From JABJGO01 sp963921245 (GTDB lineage: Bacteria; Pseudomonadota; Alphaproteobacteria; Rhodospirillales; Casp-alpha2): DNA of 64,000 nucleotides. A program made the translations under genes and the position numbers. Every line of letters starts with the position of its first letter. Within the stretch, counting starts at the first letter, position 1. The notes beneath the pieces are model-generated. The model saw nothing but the letters and a program-made list of their open reading frames with translations. It was not told where the DNA came from and searched no databases. Of the stretch, positions 44,295 to 52,769 are shown one piece after another. Where the stretch lies: NCBI GenBank assembly GCA_963921245.4, contig CAWUEY030000001.1, positions 1,674,001 through 1,738,000 of the forward strand. The letters run 5' to 3'.

Positions 44295-44924
44295 TTAAAC
44301 AGAAGCGGTCGGTTCGGGAGTGGTCTCTTTCAACGGACCCATGTACTGACCCAGGCCGCGGAGGCCGGTGAATATGTATTTGTACTCGAGACCCAGCTTT
44401 TCTGCTGCGGTCTTCGCCTGTTCCTGCAGCGACGAATCTTCTATTTGTGCCATGTAAACCAGACGTTTGTAGTTGCCAAAGTACATGGGTAGCAATTCAG
44501 GGTGTTTTTCGATTCCCATACCGCCCATGATCAGGGTGTCAAAGTGGCGAACCAGATAGTCCGTCAGATAGAAGGTGCCTAATTCCTGTTCAGCAAGCTC
44601 GGCAAATATTTCGGTGCCGGTGAAGAATTCGTAGCAATGGGCACCCGGAATGCGCTGGACGCCTTCTTCTTCCAGAACCTTGTCCAGCATGCCACCAGTT
44701 CCGCAATCGCCGTAGAGCGCCAGAATGCGGGCATATTTGTCACGGTTCTCGTGAATCTTCTGCCGCATGCCGTCGGGAATTCGTTCGGGATGGTTGTGCC
44801 AGATAGCAGGAAGACAGGTGATATCCATATGCCGCCAGTCATTGAGCTCTATGAGAGCCAGCGCTTCCCGCGCCAACGCACCACAGGCAATCAACAATGT
44901 TTTCGGCAGGCCATCGTGTGTCAT
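44295..44924 (-). CDS. DUF1638 protein
   Basis: Start set at ATG 44924 (MTHDGLPKTLLIACGAL) behind GGGGAGATGGGGCC; the frame stays open to 45053 and there overlaps the corrinoid-protein gene. About 209 residues. Family blocks: LLIACGALAREALALI, ITCLPAIWHNHPERIPDGMRQKI, ILALYGDCGTGGMLDKVL, GAHCYEFFTG and YLTDYLVRHFDTLIMGGMGI. The conserved Cys and His residues (CGAL, HNHPE, GDCG, HCYE) suggest a metal-binding site. DUF1638 genes recur beside corrinoid methyltransferases, also in anaerobes, so a role in cobalt or methyl-group handling is likely; no reaction is established. Confidence 0.87.
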   Translation of the reverse strand: MTHDGLPKTLLIACGALAREALALIELNDWRHMDITCLPAIWHNHPERIPDGMRQKIHENRDKYARILALYGDCGTGGMLDKVLEEEGVQRIPGAHCYEFFTGTEIFAELAEQELGTFYLTDYLVRHFDTLIMGGMGIEKHPELLPMYFGNYKRLVYMAQIEDSSLQEQAKTAAEKLGLEYKYIFTGLRGLGQYMGPLKETTPEPTASV

Positions 44925-44964
44925 GGCCCCATCTCCCCGTTTGAGGTTCTGCAAAAACCGGCGA

Positions 44965-45666
44965 TCAGGCCAGTGCGGAACCCTGGCGCTTTGCCATCCA
45001 GGTTTTTGCCGTTTCAACAGCAACGGCGGCATCCCGGCAATAGGCATCGGCACCGATGGAATCAGCGAAGGCCTCGTTCAGGGGTGCCCCACCGACCAGC
45101 ACCACATAGTCGTTCCGGATACCGGTTTCTACCATTGTATCGATAACCACCTTCATGTAGGGCATGGTCGTGGTCAGAAGGGCGGACATACCCAGGATGT
45201 CGGCTTCTTCTTTGTCGATGGCTTCCATGTAGTTTTCGACCGGATTGTTGATGCCAAGGTCGACAACCTCGAAACCGGCGCCTTCCATCATCATGCCGAC
45301 GAGGTTCTTGCCGATGTCGTGAATGTCACCCTTCACTGTACCGATAACCATTTTCCCCATTTTGGGGGCCCCGGTTTCAGCGAGCAGGGGCTTCAGAATA
45401 CCCATACCGGCTTTCATGGCGTTTGCCGCCATCAGAACTTCCGGCACGAACAGAATGCCGTCACGGAAGTCAATGCCGACAATCCGCATACCTTCCACTA
45501 GGGCTTCGGTCAGAACCTTGTAAGGTTCCCAGCCACGTTCCAGCAGAATATTGGTCCCTTCCACGATTTCATCGGCAAGGCCGTCGTAAAGGTCATCATG
45601 CATTTGTTGCGTGAGTTCTTCATCATCCAGCTCCGACAGGATGATATCGTCTTCTTCGTCCGACAT
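44965..45666 (-). CDS. Corrinoid (B12-binding) protein, MttC/MtgC type
   Basis: 233 residues. A helical cap domain (about 20-100, with EALVEGMRIVGIDFRDGILFVPEVLMAANAM) precedes the Rossmann-like B12 domain. The cobalt-ligand motif is VKGDIHDIGKNLVGMM with D114-x-H116-x2-G119, followed by VDLGINNPVENYMEAI, ILGMSALLTTTM and VLVGGAPLNEAFADSIGAD. It carries the methyl group between the substrate methyltransferase and MeTr. The first 17 residues, MSDEEDDIILSELDDEE, are strongly acidic, opposite in charge to the tails of its partners. First gene of the minus-strand operon, with GGGAGAACGGGC before ATG. Confidence 0.94.
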   Translation of the reverse strand: MSDEEDDIILSELDDEELTQQMHDDLYDGLADEIVEGTNILLERGWEPYKVLTEALVEGMRIVGIDFRDGILFVPEVLMAANAMKAGMGILKPLLAETGAPKMGKMVIGTVKGDIHDIGKNLVGMMMEGAGFEVVDLGINNPVENYMEAIDKEEADILGMSALLTTTMPYMKVVIDTMVETGIRNDYVVLVGGAPLNEAFADSIGADAYCRDAAVAVETAKTWMAKRQGSALA

Positions 45667-46025
45667 GCCCGTTCTCCCAAATCAAAGGTCGCGAAAATCA
45701 AATTCAATTCAGAGTCGATATCAGGACAGCATCCGCCACTCTAGCCAACCCCTTACATGTGCGCCAGAAATACCATAAACGCTGTCCATTTACGGACACG
45801 GAATATCTGGCAAGCGACATTTGGATGCGAAATGTTCTCCGGCAAAGCGGAAAAAAATTCATTGCTGTCAAAGGTTTGTAAAAACGACTGTCCCAATTCC
45901 GACGCCACCGCTAGCGACATCTTGTTGCTGTCGAACCACCTGATACCAGATGGTGTCGAAAATTGTCTGATTTTTACCGGTTTTTGGCGCTGTCTTTTGC
46001 ATGATCATGAAAATCGGTGAAGGAA

Positions 46026-46054
46026 TGTCGAGTTTATATAAATGCAGTGTCGAA
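46026..46054 (+). promoter_or_regulatory. TGTCGAG / TGTCGAA direct repeat, 22-bp spacing
   Basis: Half-site-like heptamers start at 46026 and 46048, upstream of the flavoprotein gene at 46290. Two-turn spacing suits an AraC-type dimer. Inference. Confidence 0.45.
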
Positions 46055-46117
46055 TTAAGGACATTTTTTGTTCTGTTTTGCCACTAGATTGAACGCCATT
46101 CGAGAAAGCATGATCGC

Positions 46118-46155
46118 ATTCGATCGCGTGAAGATGTTTTGTCGAATGCGTGAAG
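46118..46155 (+). promoter_or_regulatory. Longer direct repeat, 22-bp spacing, nearest the flavoprotein gene
   Basis: TCGATCGCGTGAAG (46120-46133) and TCGAATGCGTGAAG (46142-46155) match in 12 of 14 positions; the second is preceded by TG, making TGTCGAA. Possible promoter-proximal operator. Confidence 0.5.
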
Positions 46156-46289
46156 CGGCCTCTAACTTTGCACAGGGGTTGAGTCACGTTTTAGATCAAA
46201 GTGATCAAAAACGCTCAAACCCGTGTTGAACCTGCCCGGTGGGGTAAATACACTCGCGGGCAACACGTTATGAATGTTGAGGATAGATC

Positions 46290-48851
46290 ATGTCTGCATT
46301 TCCGGAAAGCGCCCGCGTCGTCATTGTCGGTCTTGGCGGCATTGTCGGGGCTTCAGTTGCCCACCATCTGATTGAGCGGGGCTGGGACGATATCGTTGGT
46401 ATCGACAAGTCCGCTATCCCGACGGATATCGGTTCCACATCACATGCCTCGGATTTCTGTTATGCCACGGCCCATGATTTTTTGACTTGCTGGTCGACCA
46501 TGTATTCCATCGATTTTTACGAAAAGATGGGCCGTTATGAAAAAGTCGGCGGCTTCGAGATTGCGCGCGTGGGCGACCATGGCCGCATGGATGAGATCAA
46601 GCGCAAAATTACGTCGGGTCGCGCCTTCGGAACGAATGTGCGGTATGCCGATCCGGCCGAAATCAAGGAAAAATTCCCACTGATTGAGGCAGACATGGTA
46701 CAGGGCGGCATGTGGGATCCGGATGCCGGTCTGGTCGTGCCGCGGTCGCAGATCGTTGCCGGTGAGCTGGTGGAAGCCGCCGAAGCAACCGGCAAGCTGA
46801 AAGCCTTTGCCAACACGTCTGCCGAAGATCTGATCATCGAAGATGGTCACATCAGGGGCGTGGTCACCAAGCGTGGCACCATAAAGGCGGACTACGTCAT
46901 TGTCTGCGCCGGTCTCTGGGGCCGCCTGATCGCGGAAATGGCGGGCGAAGACCTGCCGGTCATGCCGGTCGACCATCCACTAACCTTCTTTGGTCCCTAC
47001 ACCGAATTTGAAGGTACAGGTAAAGATATCGGCTTTCCGCTGCTGCGTGATCAGGGTAACTCGGCCTATATGCGCGATACCGGCGATCCGACCACGCCTG
47101 AAGGTGGTATGATCGAGTGGGGATACTATGAAGAGTCTGATCCTCGCATGTGCCACCCCCGCGACCTGTTGGATAAGTCCGAAGTCCGGATGTCGCCCTC
47201 CATGCGCGATCTGGAACTGGAACAGGTCATGGACCCCCTAGCACGCGCCATGGAACTGACGCCGATCCTTGCAGACCTGGGCTACGATGAAAAACGCTCT
47301 TTCAATGGTTTGCTGCAAGTGACTGCGGACGGCGGTCCATCTATTGGCGAAAGCCAGAAGGTGCGCGGGATGTGGTACGCGGTTTCTGTCTGGGTCAAGG
47401 ATGGCCCGGGTACGGGCAAGTTGATCGCAGACTGGATGACTGACGGTCGTACGCATATCGATCACCACGCCATCGATTACTCCCGCTATTATCCGTTCCA
47501 GACGGACGAACACTACATTCATGACCGTTGCTATGAATCCGCATTCAAGATCTATAACCCCGCGGTTCACCCGCGTGAACCCTATGGTGGTGGTCGCGGT
47601 GTGCGAAAAAGCCCGTTCTTTGAGCGGGAAAAGGAATTGGGTGGTTACTTCATGGAGCTGGGGGGCTGGGAGCGTGCCCACGGCTACGCCAGTAACGAAC
47701 ACCTGTTGGACAAATACGCCAATCAGGTGCCGGTGCGTGAAAACGAATGGGACAATCGCCATTTCTGGCGGGTTTCCAACGCCGAACATCTGGAGATGAG
47801 CAACAACGTGGGCATGATCAACCTGTCCCACTTTGCCATGTACGATATCAAAGGTCCCGCCCACGTGGCCTTCATGGAATACCTGTGCGTCGCCCGTGTG
47901 GGTGCAGACAATCAGGTGGGCAGGGGGATATACACCCATTTCCTGGATGAAGAAGGTATGGTCAAGGCGGACTTCACGGTGTTCCGCATGGAAGACCGTT
48001 TCCGTTTTGTGGACGGGGCCGATGCCGGTAACCGCGATTTTGTTTACATGCAGCGCATGGCCGAAGATCACGGCTATGACGTAACCATCACCGACGTGAC
48101 CGAGAAATACACTACCATCGGTCTCTGGGGGCCGAACGCACGTGAGGTGTTGGGTAAGGTTATCGATGATGCGGATGCTGTCAGCCACGAGAACTTCCCC
48201 TTTGCCGCCATCCAGACCATTGAAATCGCGGGTAAAAAAGTTGCCGCCTTCCGCATCAGTTATGTGGGCGAGCAGGGCTGGGAACTTCACATGGCCTATG
48301 ACGACGGCCTCGCTGTGTGGGATGCCATTCGCGAACATGATGTCATGCCCTTCGGTGTGGAAACCTATGCCAACTCCCGGCGGCTTGAGAAGAGCCTGCG
48401 TCTACAGAACGCTGACCTGTTGACGGAATACAACCTGCTGGAAGCCGATCTGGCTCGACCCAGGGTGAAGGATGCGAATTTCGTGGGCAAAGCGGCTCAC
48501 CTGGCCTTCCGTGAAAAAGATCACCAGGTTGCTATGCTCTGTACCATGGTGATGACCGACAATACGGACTCGAACGGTGTGGCGCGCTATCCGGTGGATA
48601 CCATGCCTATCGTTGACCCGGCGACAGGCGAGCAGATCGTCGATGAACTGGGTCGCCGATCCTACACCACGTCTGTGGCTTTCGGCCCGACCATTGGTAA
48701 GAACATCATCCTTGGTTACCTGCCGCACGCCCTCGCGGTAAAGGGCAACAGATTTCAGGTGGAGTACTTTTGCGAGACCTATCCGGTGGAAATTGTCGGC
48801 GTCGGTTACGAGCCGCTCTATGATCCGGAAAACCTGAAACCGCGGACATAA
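46290..48851 (+). CDS. Dimethylglycine/sarcosine dehydrogenase-like flavoprotein fused to a GcvT domain
   Basis: 853 residues. N-terminal DAO-type FAD domain: VVIVGLGGIVGASVAHHLIERGWD, then GSTSHASDF in which His 52 occupies the position of the covalent FAD His in dimethylglycine dehydrogenase. A long middle region (RSFNGLLQVTADGGPSIGES) precedes a C-terminal aminomethyltransferase half (about 440-845) with MINLSHFAMYDIKGPAHVAFMEYL, YTTIGLWGPNAREVLG, ISYVGEQGWELHM and FGVETYANSRRLEKSLR. Such enzymes oxidise N-methyl groups, pass the C1 to THF, and send electrons to ETF, whose genes are 9 kb away. Exact amine unknown; dimethylglycine fits the module. Confidence 0.9.
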   Translation: MSAFPESARVVIVGLGGIVGASVAHHLIERGWDDIVGIDKSAIPTDIGSTSHASDFCYATAHDFLTCWSTMYSIDFYEKMGRYEKVGGFEIARVGDHGRMDEIKRKITSGRAFGTNVRYADPAEIKEKFPLIEADMVQGGMWDPDAGLVVPRSQIVAGELVEAAEATGKLKAFANTSAEDLIIEDGHIRGVVTKRGTIKADYVIVCAGLWGRLIAEMAGEDLPVMPVDHPLTFFGPYTEFEGTGKDIGFPLLRDQGNSAYMRDTGDPTTPEGGMIEWGYYEESDPRMCHPRDLLDKSEVRMSPSMRDLELEQVMDPLARAMELTPILADLGYDEKRSFNGLLQVTADGGPSIGESQKVRGMWYAVSVWVKDGPGTGKLIADWMTDGRTHIDHHAIDYSRYYPFQTDEHYIHDRCYESAFKIYNPAVHPREPYGGGRGVRKSPFFEREKELGGYFMELGGWERAHGYASNEHLLDKYANQVPVRENEWDNRHFWRVSNAEHLEMSNNVGMINLSHFAMYDIKGPAHVAFMEYLCVARVGADNQVGRGIYTHFLDEEGMVKADFTVFRMEDRFRFVDGADAGNRDFVYMQRMAEDHGYDVTITDVTEKYTTIGLWGPNAREVLGKVIDDADAVSHENFPFAAIQTIEIAGKKVAAFRISYVGEQGWELHMAYDDGLAVWDAIREHDVMPFGVETYANSRRLEKSLRLQNADLLTEYNLLEADLARPRVKDANFVGKAAHLAFREKDHQVAMLCTMVMTDNTDSNGVARYPVDTMPIVDPATGEQIVDELGRRSYTTSVAFGPTIGKNIILGYLPHALAVKGNRFQVEYFCETYPVEIVGVGYEPLYDPENLKPRT

Positions 48852-49014
48852 GTGCCATCGCGAGCACAACCGGAATCTCAATAGCCATGCGGATTTTACA
48901 ATCAGCCACGGAGTAGCCGCTCGGTTTGGGTGCATCTTGATCTGGAAATCTACTTGCATTCTGCGGATAAGCACATAGTTCTACTGGTGGAGGCTTTCCA
49001 GACCAGGATTTCGA

Positions 49015-49602
49015 ATGACCGAAAAACCGAACCCTGTCGCTGAATTTCTTCGTACCCGTCGTTCCGTTATTGCGCAGAAACTGGGGGAGCCGGGACCCGA
49101 TAAATCGACGCTTGATCAGATCATAGAAATCGGATTGAGAATCCCCGATCATTCCCGTTGCGGGCCTTGGAAAATTCAGATTATTGGCAAGGAAGGACAG
49201 GCTAAACTGGGAGAGAAATGGGCGGAGATTTTTGCCAAGGAGAACCCTACGGCGACGTCGGAGCAAATCGGGTTTTGGCAATTTCGACCAACATCAGCAC
49301 CTGTGTTACTGGCTGTTACCTGTCATCCCAACCAGGAAAAACTGGGCAAGATACCGCTGTGGGAACAGGTTTTATCCGGTGGTGCGTTGTGTTTGAATCT
49401 ATTGAATGGAGCGCATGCTCTTGGATTTGGCGCACAATGGTTGACGGAATGGCCCGCTTACAACAGTGAGGTTGTAGAGTTTCTCGGGCACGACGCCAGC
49501 ACGGAAGTCTATGGTTTTATCTATATCGGTACTCCCGACGAGCCGCCCTCCGAACGTAAGCGGATTGGTGCCGACCAGGTTGTGAGTACCTGGCCGGAAT
49601 AA
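49015..49602 (+). CDS. Nitroreductase-family oxidoreductase (YdjA-like)
   Basis: 195 residues. FMN-binding pattern: N-terminal FLRTRRSVIAQKLGEPGP, RIPDHSRCGPWKIQII, the long middle helix ALCLNLLNGAHALGFGAQWLTEW and the C-terminal VYGFIYIGTPDEPPSERKR. This is the compact YdjA-like branch. It reduces nitro-compounds or related electrophiles with NAD(P)H; physiological substrate unknown. It lies 163 bp after the flavoprotein gene on the same strand. Confidence 0.85.
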   Translation: MTEKPNPVAEFLRTRRSVIAQKLGEPGPDKSTLDQIIEIGLRIPDHSRCGPWKIQIIGKEGQAKLGEKWAEIFAKENPTATSEQIGFWQFRPTSAPVLLAVTCHPNQEKLGKIPLWEQVLSGGALCLNLLNGAHALGFGAQWLTEWPAYNSEVVEFLGHDASTEVYGFIYIGTPDEPPSERKRIGADQVVSTWPE

Positions 49603-49779
49603 TCCCGGTACATCTTTACGTTAAAAACCATTGCCGCCGCACGCCCGTATACGGCAAAGAGAGCAATAGCAAAATCACCAACAGGAAAAAAAGAGGTCCC
49701 CAGGCGTTTCAAAAATATCCAGACACATGTACCCGATCAGGGATTACGAGACTTCAGAATTTCGTGTGTTTTGGGTGGA

Positions 49780-50955
49780 TCAGGTTTCACCGAAGCCTTT
49801 TGGAACGGCAATTTCCGGCAGGTCTTCTGCCCGTTTGGCAAGGGCGCGACCGATGACCTTGCGTTGCACCTCTGTCGAGCCGTCAACGAGTTTGAGCATC
49901 TGTGCGAGAAGCGTCAGTCGGGCCATGCCATAGGATTTCAGCAATCCCATGCCGCCCAGGACCTGGGTACATGTGGTTGCGGCATTGAGCGCGGCATCGG
50001 GCACAAAGAGTTTGGCTTGTGCGGCCAGCAGAGACCCTTCAGGGGTGCCCAGTTCTTCAGCAGCTTTCCGGTAAAGCAACCTCGAAACTTCAAGGTTCGT
50101 CGCCACATCACCGAGCATCCATTGAATTCCATCCAAATCGATATTGCGCCCGCCATACATTTTCCGACCTTTTGCATATCGAAGGGCCGTGTCGAGAGCG
50201 GTTTCCATCAGGCCGCAACAACCCGATGCAATGGAGACTCGGGCAATGTCGATGGCCATCAACGCCCCTTTCAGTCCCATGCCCGGTTGCAGAATGACAT
50301 TTTCTGCTGGCACCTTGACCCTGTCGAGATACATCTCGCCCATGGGCAGGAAGCGATAGGACGGCGTGTCATAAAGAGGGCCGAAGCTTAACCCTTTTGT
50401 ACCGGCAGGGATGGCAACCATGGCCATGTCTTTGTGGCCCGGTTTCGACGAGGTTTTCGTGACAACGAGATAAACATCCGCCTCCGTTGCCAGTGACACC
50501 CACGCTTTGGCGCCGGAAATGGTGTAGCTGCCGTCGCGGCTGACCCGGGCGCGCGTATACATGGTCATGGGGTCGGAGCCTGACTGTGGCTCCGTCAGCG
50601 CGAAATTGGCCAGCTTTCGTCCGGTGATCAGATCCTTGGCCCAGGCGGCGCGAAAGGATTTTGTGGCGTATCCGCAAATAGCGAAGGTGCAGATATTATG
50701 CATGGAAAGGGCAAAGGCGTAGGCGCCGTCCCCTTTGCCAAGTTCTTCGTATACGCGAATGCCGTCGCCAAGGGCAAGGCCCTGACCGCCCAGGTTTTTT
50801 GGGCAATAGAGCCCTGTAAGCCCCAGCCTGGCGGCCTTGTCGGAAGCATCCCGCGGCCATTGTGCCTGCTCGTTCCAGGTGTCGATATTCGGCTTGATAA
50901 CATCGTCGCTATGTTTTTTTGCGGCTTTCAGAACTTTATCGATGGGCTTCGGCAT
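49780..50955 (-). CDS. Acyl-CoA dehydrogenase-family protein
   Basis: Start at ATG 50955 (MPKPIDKVLKAAKKH), with AAGGACC upstream; 391 residues. Typical elements: LGLTGLYCPKNLGGQGLALGDGI, NFALTEPQSGSDPMTMYTRARV, YTISGAKAWVSLATEADVYLV, VSIASGCCGLMETALDTALRYAKGR and TQVLGGMGLLKSYGMARL. At the usual catalytic-Glu position (Y-E-G-T in most members) it reads LVDGSTEVQR, Asp near residue 359. The base may thus be Asp, or a Glu elsewhere as in isovaleryl-CoA-type enzymes. Electrons would go to ETF. It is downstream of the DmdA-like gene by 314 bp. Confidence 0.9.
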   Translation of the reverse strand: MPKPIDKVLKAAKKHSDDVIKPNIDTWNEQAQWPRDASDKAARLGLTGLYCPKNLGGQGLALGDGIRVYEELGKGDGAYAFALSMHNICTFAICGYATKSFRAAWAKDLITGRKLANFALTEPQSGSDPMTMYTRARVSRDGSYTISGAKAWVSLATEADVYLVVTKTSSKPGHKDMAMVAIPAGTKGLSFGPLYDTPSYRFLPMGEMYLDRVKVPAENVILQPGMGLKGALMAIDIARVSIASGCCGLMETALDTALRYAKGRKMYGGRNIDLDGIQWMLGDVATNLEVSRLLYRKAAEELGTPEGSLLAAQAKLFVPDAALNAATTCTQVLGGMGLLKSYGMARLTLLAQMLKLVDGSTEVQRKVIGRALAKRAEDLPEIAVPKGFGET

Positions 50956-51071
50956 AAACAGGGTCCTTTGTCTTGCGTTTGGTTTGCTGCTCAGGACGCT
51001 AACATGACATTCCATGCTCCCGTTGGCACGGAATAAGTGTTGTCAACCCCGTTATTCATGTCACTTTGGTG

Positions 51072-51102
51072 CTGATTTTTGCATTTGACTGACTTTTGCA
51101 TT
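51072..51102. promoter_or_regulatory. Direct repeat upstream of the acyl-CoA dehydrogenase gene
   Basis: CTGATTTTTGCATT (51072-51085) and CTGACTTTTGCATT (51089-51102) match in 13 of 14 positions with 17-bp spacing. The following GCATTCGAT (51098-51106) also occurs at 46116-46124. The rest of the 314-bp spacer holds no gene I can support. Confidence 0.4.
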
Positions 51103-51269
51103 CGATAGGCATTCATCATACCCATGTACCCCCTATCTTCGGGCGGCAGTAAATCTGGAGGCGATGAACTCAGAGCTGCCTTTGATGCATCGTCCCACGA
51201 AATGCTCAACGCAGGGGAAGTGGCGGCAATTCTGGCCTAACTGGGAGCATTCTCGCTGAACCGTTTTTC

Positions 51270-52415
51270 TCAAGCCATCTTCGCAATGGATTTCTTGGGG
51301 TCGTAGAACGGTGTTTTAACCACAGCTGCTGTCATTGGCCCCTTGGCCGTTTCGACGCTGAGGACCGTTCCCGGCTTTGCATTCTCGATCGACACCATGG
51401 CGAGGGCGATGTTCTGTTCAAGGCGCGGTGAGTAGATCGCCGACGTGATCTTGCCAACGATTTCGCCGTTGCGGCGGATAGGCCAGAACGTGGTGTTTGG
51501 TCCGTCCAATCGCTCACCGTCAAGATGCAGGCCGACTTGTCTGCGGTTGACGCCTGCATCAAGGATTCGTCGCAGGGCATCCTTGCCGATAAAATCAGCA
51601 TCCATGTCCAGATTGACGAGACGCTCGAGGCCCAGTTCAAATGGATTTGTGTGGATATCGGCATCCGCATGATAGGACAGCATGCCACCCTCAATCCGGC
51701 GGATGGAGGATGTGTGACCCGGTTGAAGGCCAAACGGCTTGCCCGCCGCCATAATGGCTTCCCAAAGCTCATCGCCACGCGACCCATCCTGAAGGTACAG
51801 CTCGTAGCCCAGCTCGCTGGACCAGCCGGTACGCGATACGACGAGCGGTATTCCGTTGAGCTCGACGTTGCGTAGCCAGTAGTATCGCAGATCCATGATC
51901 TCGTCACCGAACAGCACCCGCATGATCTCACCCGATTTTGGACCCTGTAGTTGCAGGGGGGACACGTCGGGTTCAGAAATGGACACATCAAAAGCACTGT
52001 GCACGGCGACGCCCTGTGCCCAGAGCAGAATGTCGCTGTCAGCCAGCGAAATCCAGAAGCGGTTCTCTGCCAGTCGTAAAAGGACAGGATCGTTCAGGAT
52101 GCCGCCCGCCGCATTGGTAATAAGGATGTATTTGCATTGGCCCACCGCCAGATTGGACAGGTCTCGGGGCGTCAGCATCTGAATGAAGGCGCCCGCATCC
52201 GGACCGGTGATCTCAACCTGACGTTCGACCGCCACATCGCACAGGATGGCATTATTCACCAGAGTCCAGAAATTCTGTTCCGGGTCGCCGAAATCGCGGG
52301 GAATGTACATGTGGTTATAGACCGAGAATGCTTGCGCACCCCAGCGAACCGTTGCGTCGAAGTAGGGGGATTTTCGAATTTGCGTGCCGAAACCGAATTT
52401 TTCCGATTGGGTCAT
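51270..52415 (-). CDS. DmdA-like / GcvT-type THF-dependent demethylase
   Basis: Start at ATG 52415 (MTQSEKFGFGTQIRKSPY), 381 residues. The text VYNHMYIPRDFGDPEQNFW, CDVAVERQVEITGPDA, GGILNDPVLLRLAENRFWISLADSDILLWAQGV-type, SEPDVSPLQLQGPKSG and RIEGGMLSYHADADIHTNPFELG follows the DmdA branch of aminomethyltransferases, which removes one methyl from DMSP onto THF. True DmdA and close non-DmdA paralogues are hard to separate by eye. It is grouped with an acyl-CoA dehydrogenase and a PhyH dioxygenase on the same strand. Confidence 0.82.
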   Translation of the reverse strand: MTQSEKFGFGTQIRKSPYFDATVRWGAQAFSVYNHMYIPRDFGDPEQNFWTLVNNAILCDVAVERQVEITGPDAGAFIQMLTPRDLSNLAVGQCKYILITNAAGGILNDPVLLRLAENRFWISLADSDILLWAQGVAVHSAFDVSISEPDVSPLQLQGPKSGEIMRVLFGDEIMDLRYYWLRNVELNGIPLVVSRTGWSSELGYELYLQDGSRGDELWEAIMAAGKPFGLQPGHTSSIRRIEGGMLSYHADADIHTNPFELGLERLVNLDMDADFIGKDALRRILDAGVNRRQVGLHLDGERLDGPNTTFWPIRRNGEIVGKITSAIYSPRLEQNIALAMVSIENAKPGTVLSVETAKGPMTAAVVKTPFYDPKKSIAKMA

Positions 52416-52422
52416 AGTTGGA

Positions 52423-52738
52423 TTACACCGCCGCCGTTCCATTAGCCATATCATCTACTGCGTCGTCCGGCGACCAGTAATACGCCTGATATCGCTCGTC
52501 CAGGGGGTATTTGCAATATGATTGGCGTGGTTGGTCATTACTTTCCGGGCGATAATCGCAATGATTTCGGAGATGTTCTCTTTGGTGTATCCGGCATCCA
52601 GAAAGGCTTCGATGTTGTCCGACGAGGCTCATCTCCGGTCCCGTACCATGATAATGGTGAACTGACGCAAGGCTTCCGGCTTTTATCGTCTTAGGCCACG
52701 GCGGCACGGGCAGCCCCCAGCTTCATTAGGTCCGAAAG
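52423..52738 (-). pseudogene. Broken AhpD-like (carboxymuconolactone decarboxylase family) gene
   Basis: Read in three frames on the minus strand, the region reconstructs the C-terminal half of an AhpD-like protein. It gives LSDLMKLGAARAAVA (frame 1, then stop), KPEALRQFTIIMVRDRR followed by TGA at 52629-52631, then ASSDNIEAFLDAGYTKENIS, EIIAIIARKVMTNHANHI and ANTPLDERYQAYYW to a stop at 52423. The NHIANTPLDE end is characteristic. There is a frameshift, a nonsense codon and a missing 5' half with the CxxC active site, so it is inactive. It lies between the DmdA-like and PhyH genes. Confidence 0.78.
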
Positions 52739-52769
52739 TGCCCTATCAGTCAAATCGGCAGTTTAGAGG

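Larger units (their letters stand above)
45667..46289. promoter_or_regulatory. 623-bp divergent regulatory region with repeated TGTCGA
   Basis: It separates the corrinoid operon (minus) from the dimethylglycine-dehydrogenase-like gene (plus). No gene is seen. TGTCGA occurs on the plus strand at 45929, 45954, 46026, 46048 and 46140; CGACA (TGTCG on minus) at 45815 and 45915. Five TGTCGA hexamers in about 620 bp compare with about 0.15 expected by chance. An inverted repeat TGTCC-6-GGACA lies at 45783-45798. No cobalamin-riboswitch core was recognised. Confidence 0.65.

Noticed and set aside
45667..46289. Cobalamin riboswitch before the corrinoid operon
   Set aside because: No recognisable B12-box core; the region is instead dominated by TGTCGA repeats.
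51124..51240. 38-codon plus-strand frame ending HEMLNAGEVAAILA
   Set aside because: Protein-like ending, but too short, no ribosome site and no family; perhaps a remnant.
52423..52707. Intact 94-codon gene between the DmdA-like and PhyH genes
   Set aside because: The single open frame mixes shadow sequence with a genuine AhpD-like C-terminus from another frame; better explained as a pseudogene.
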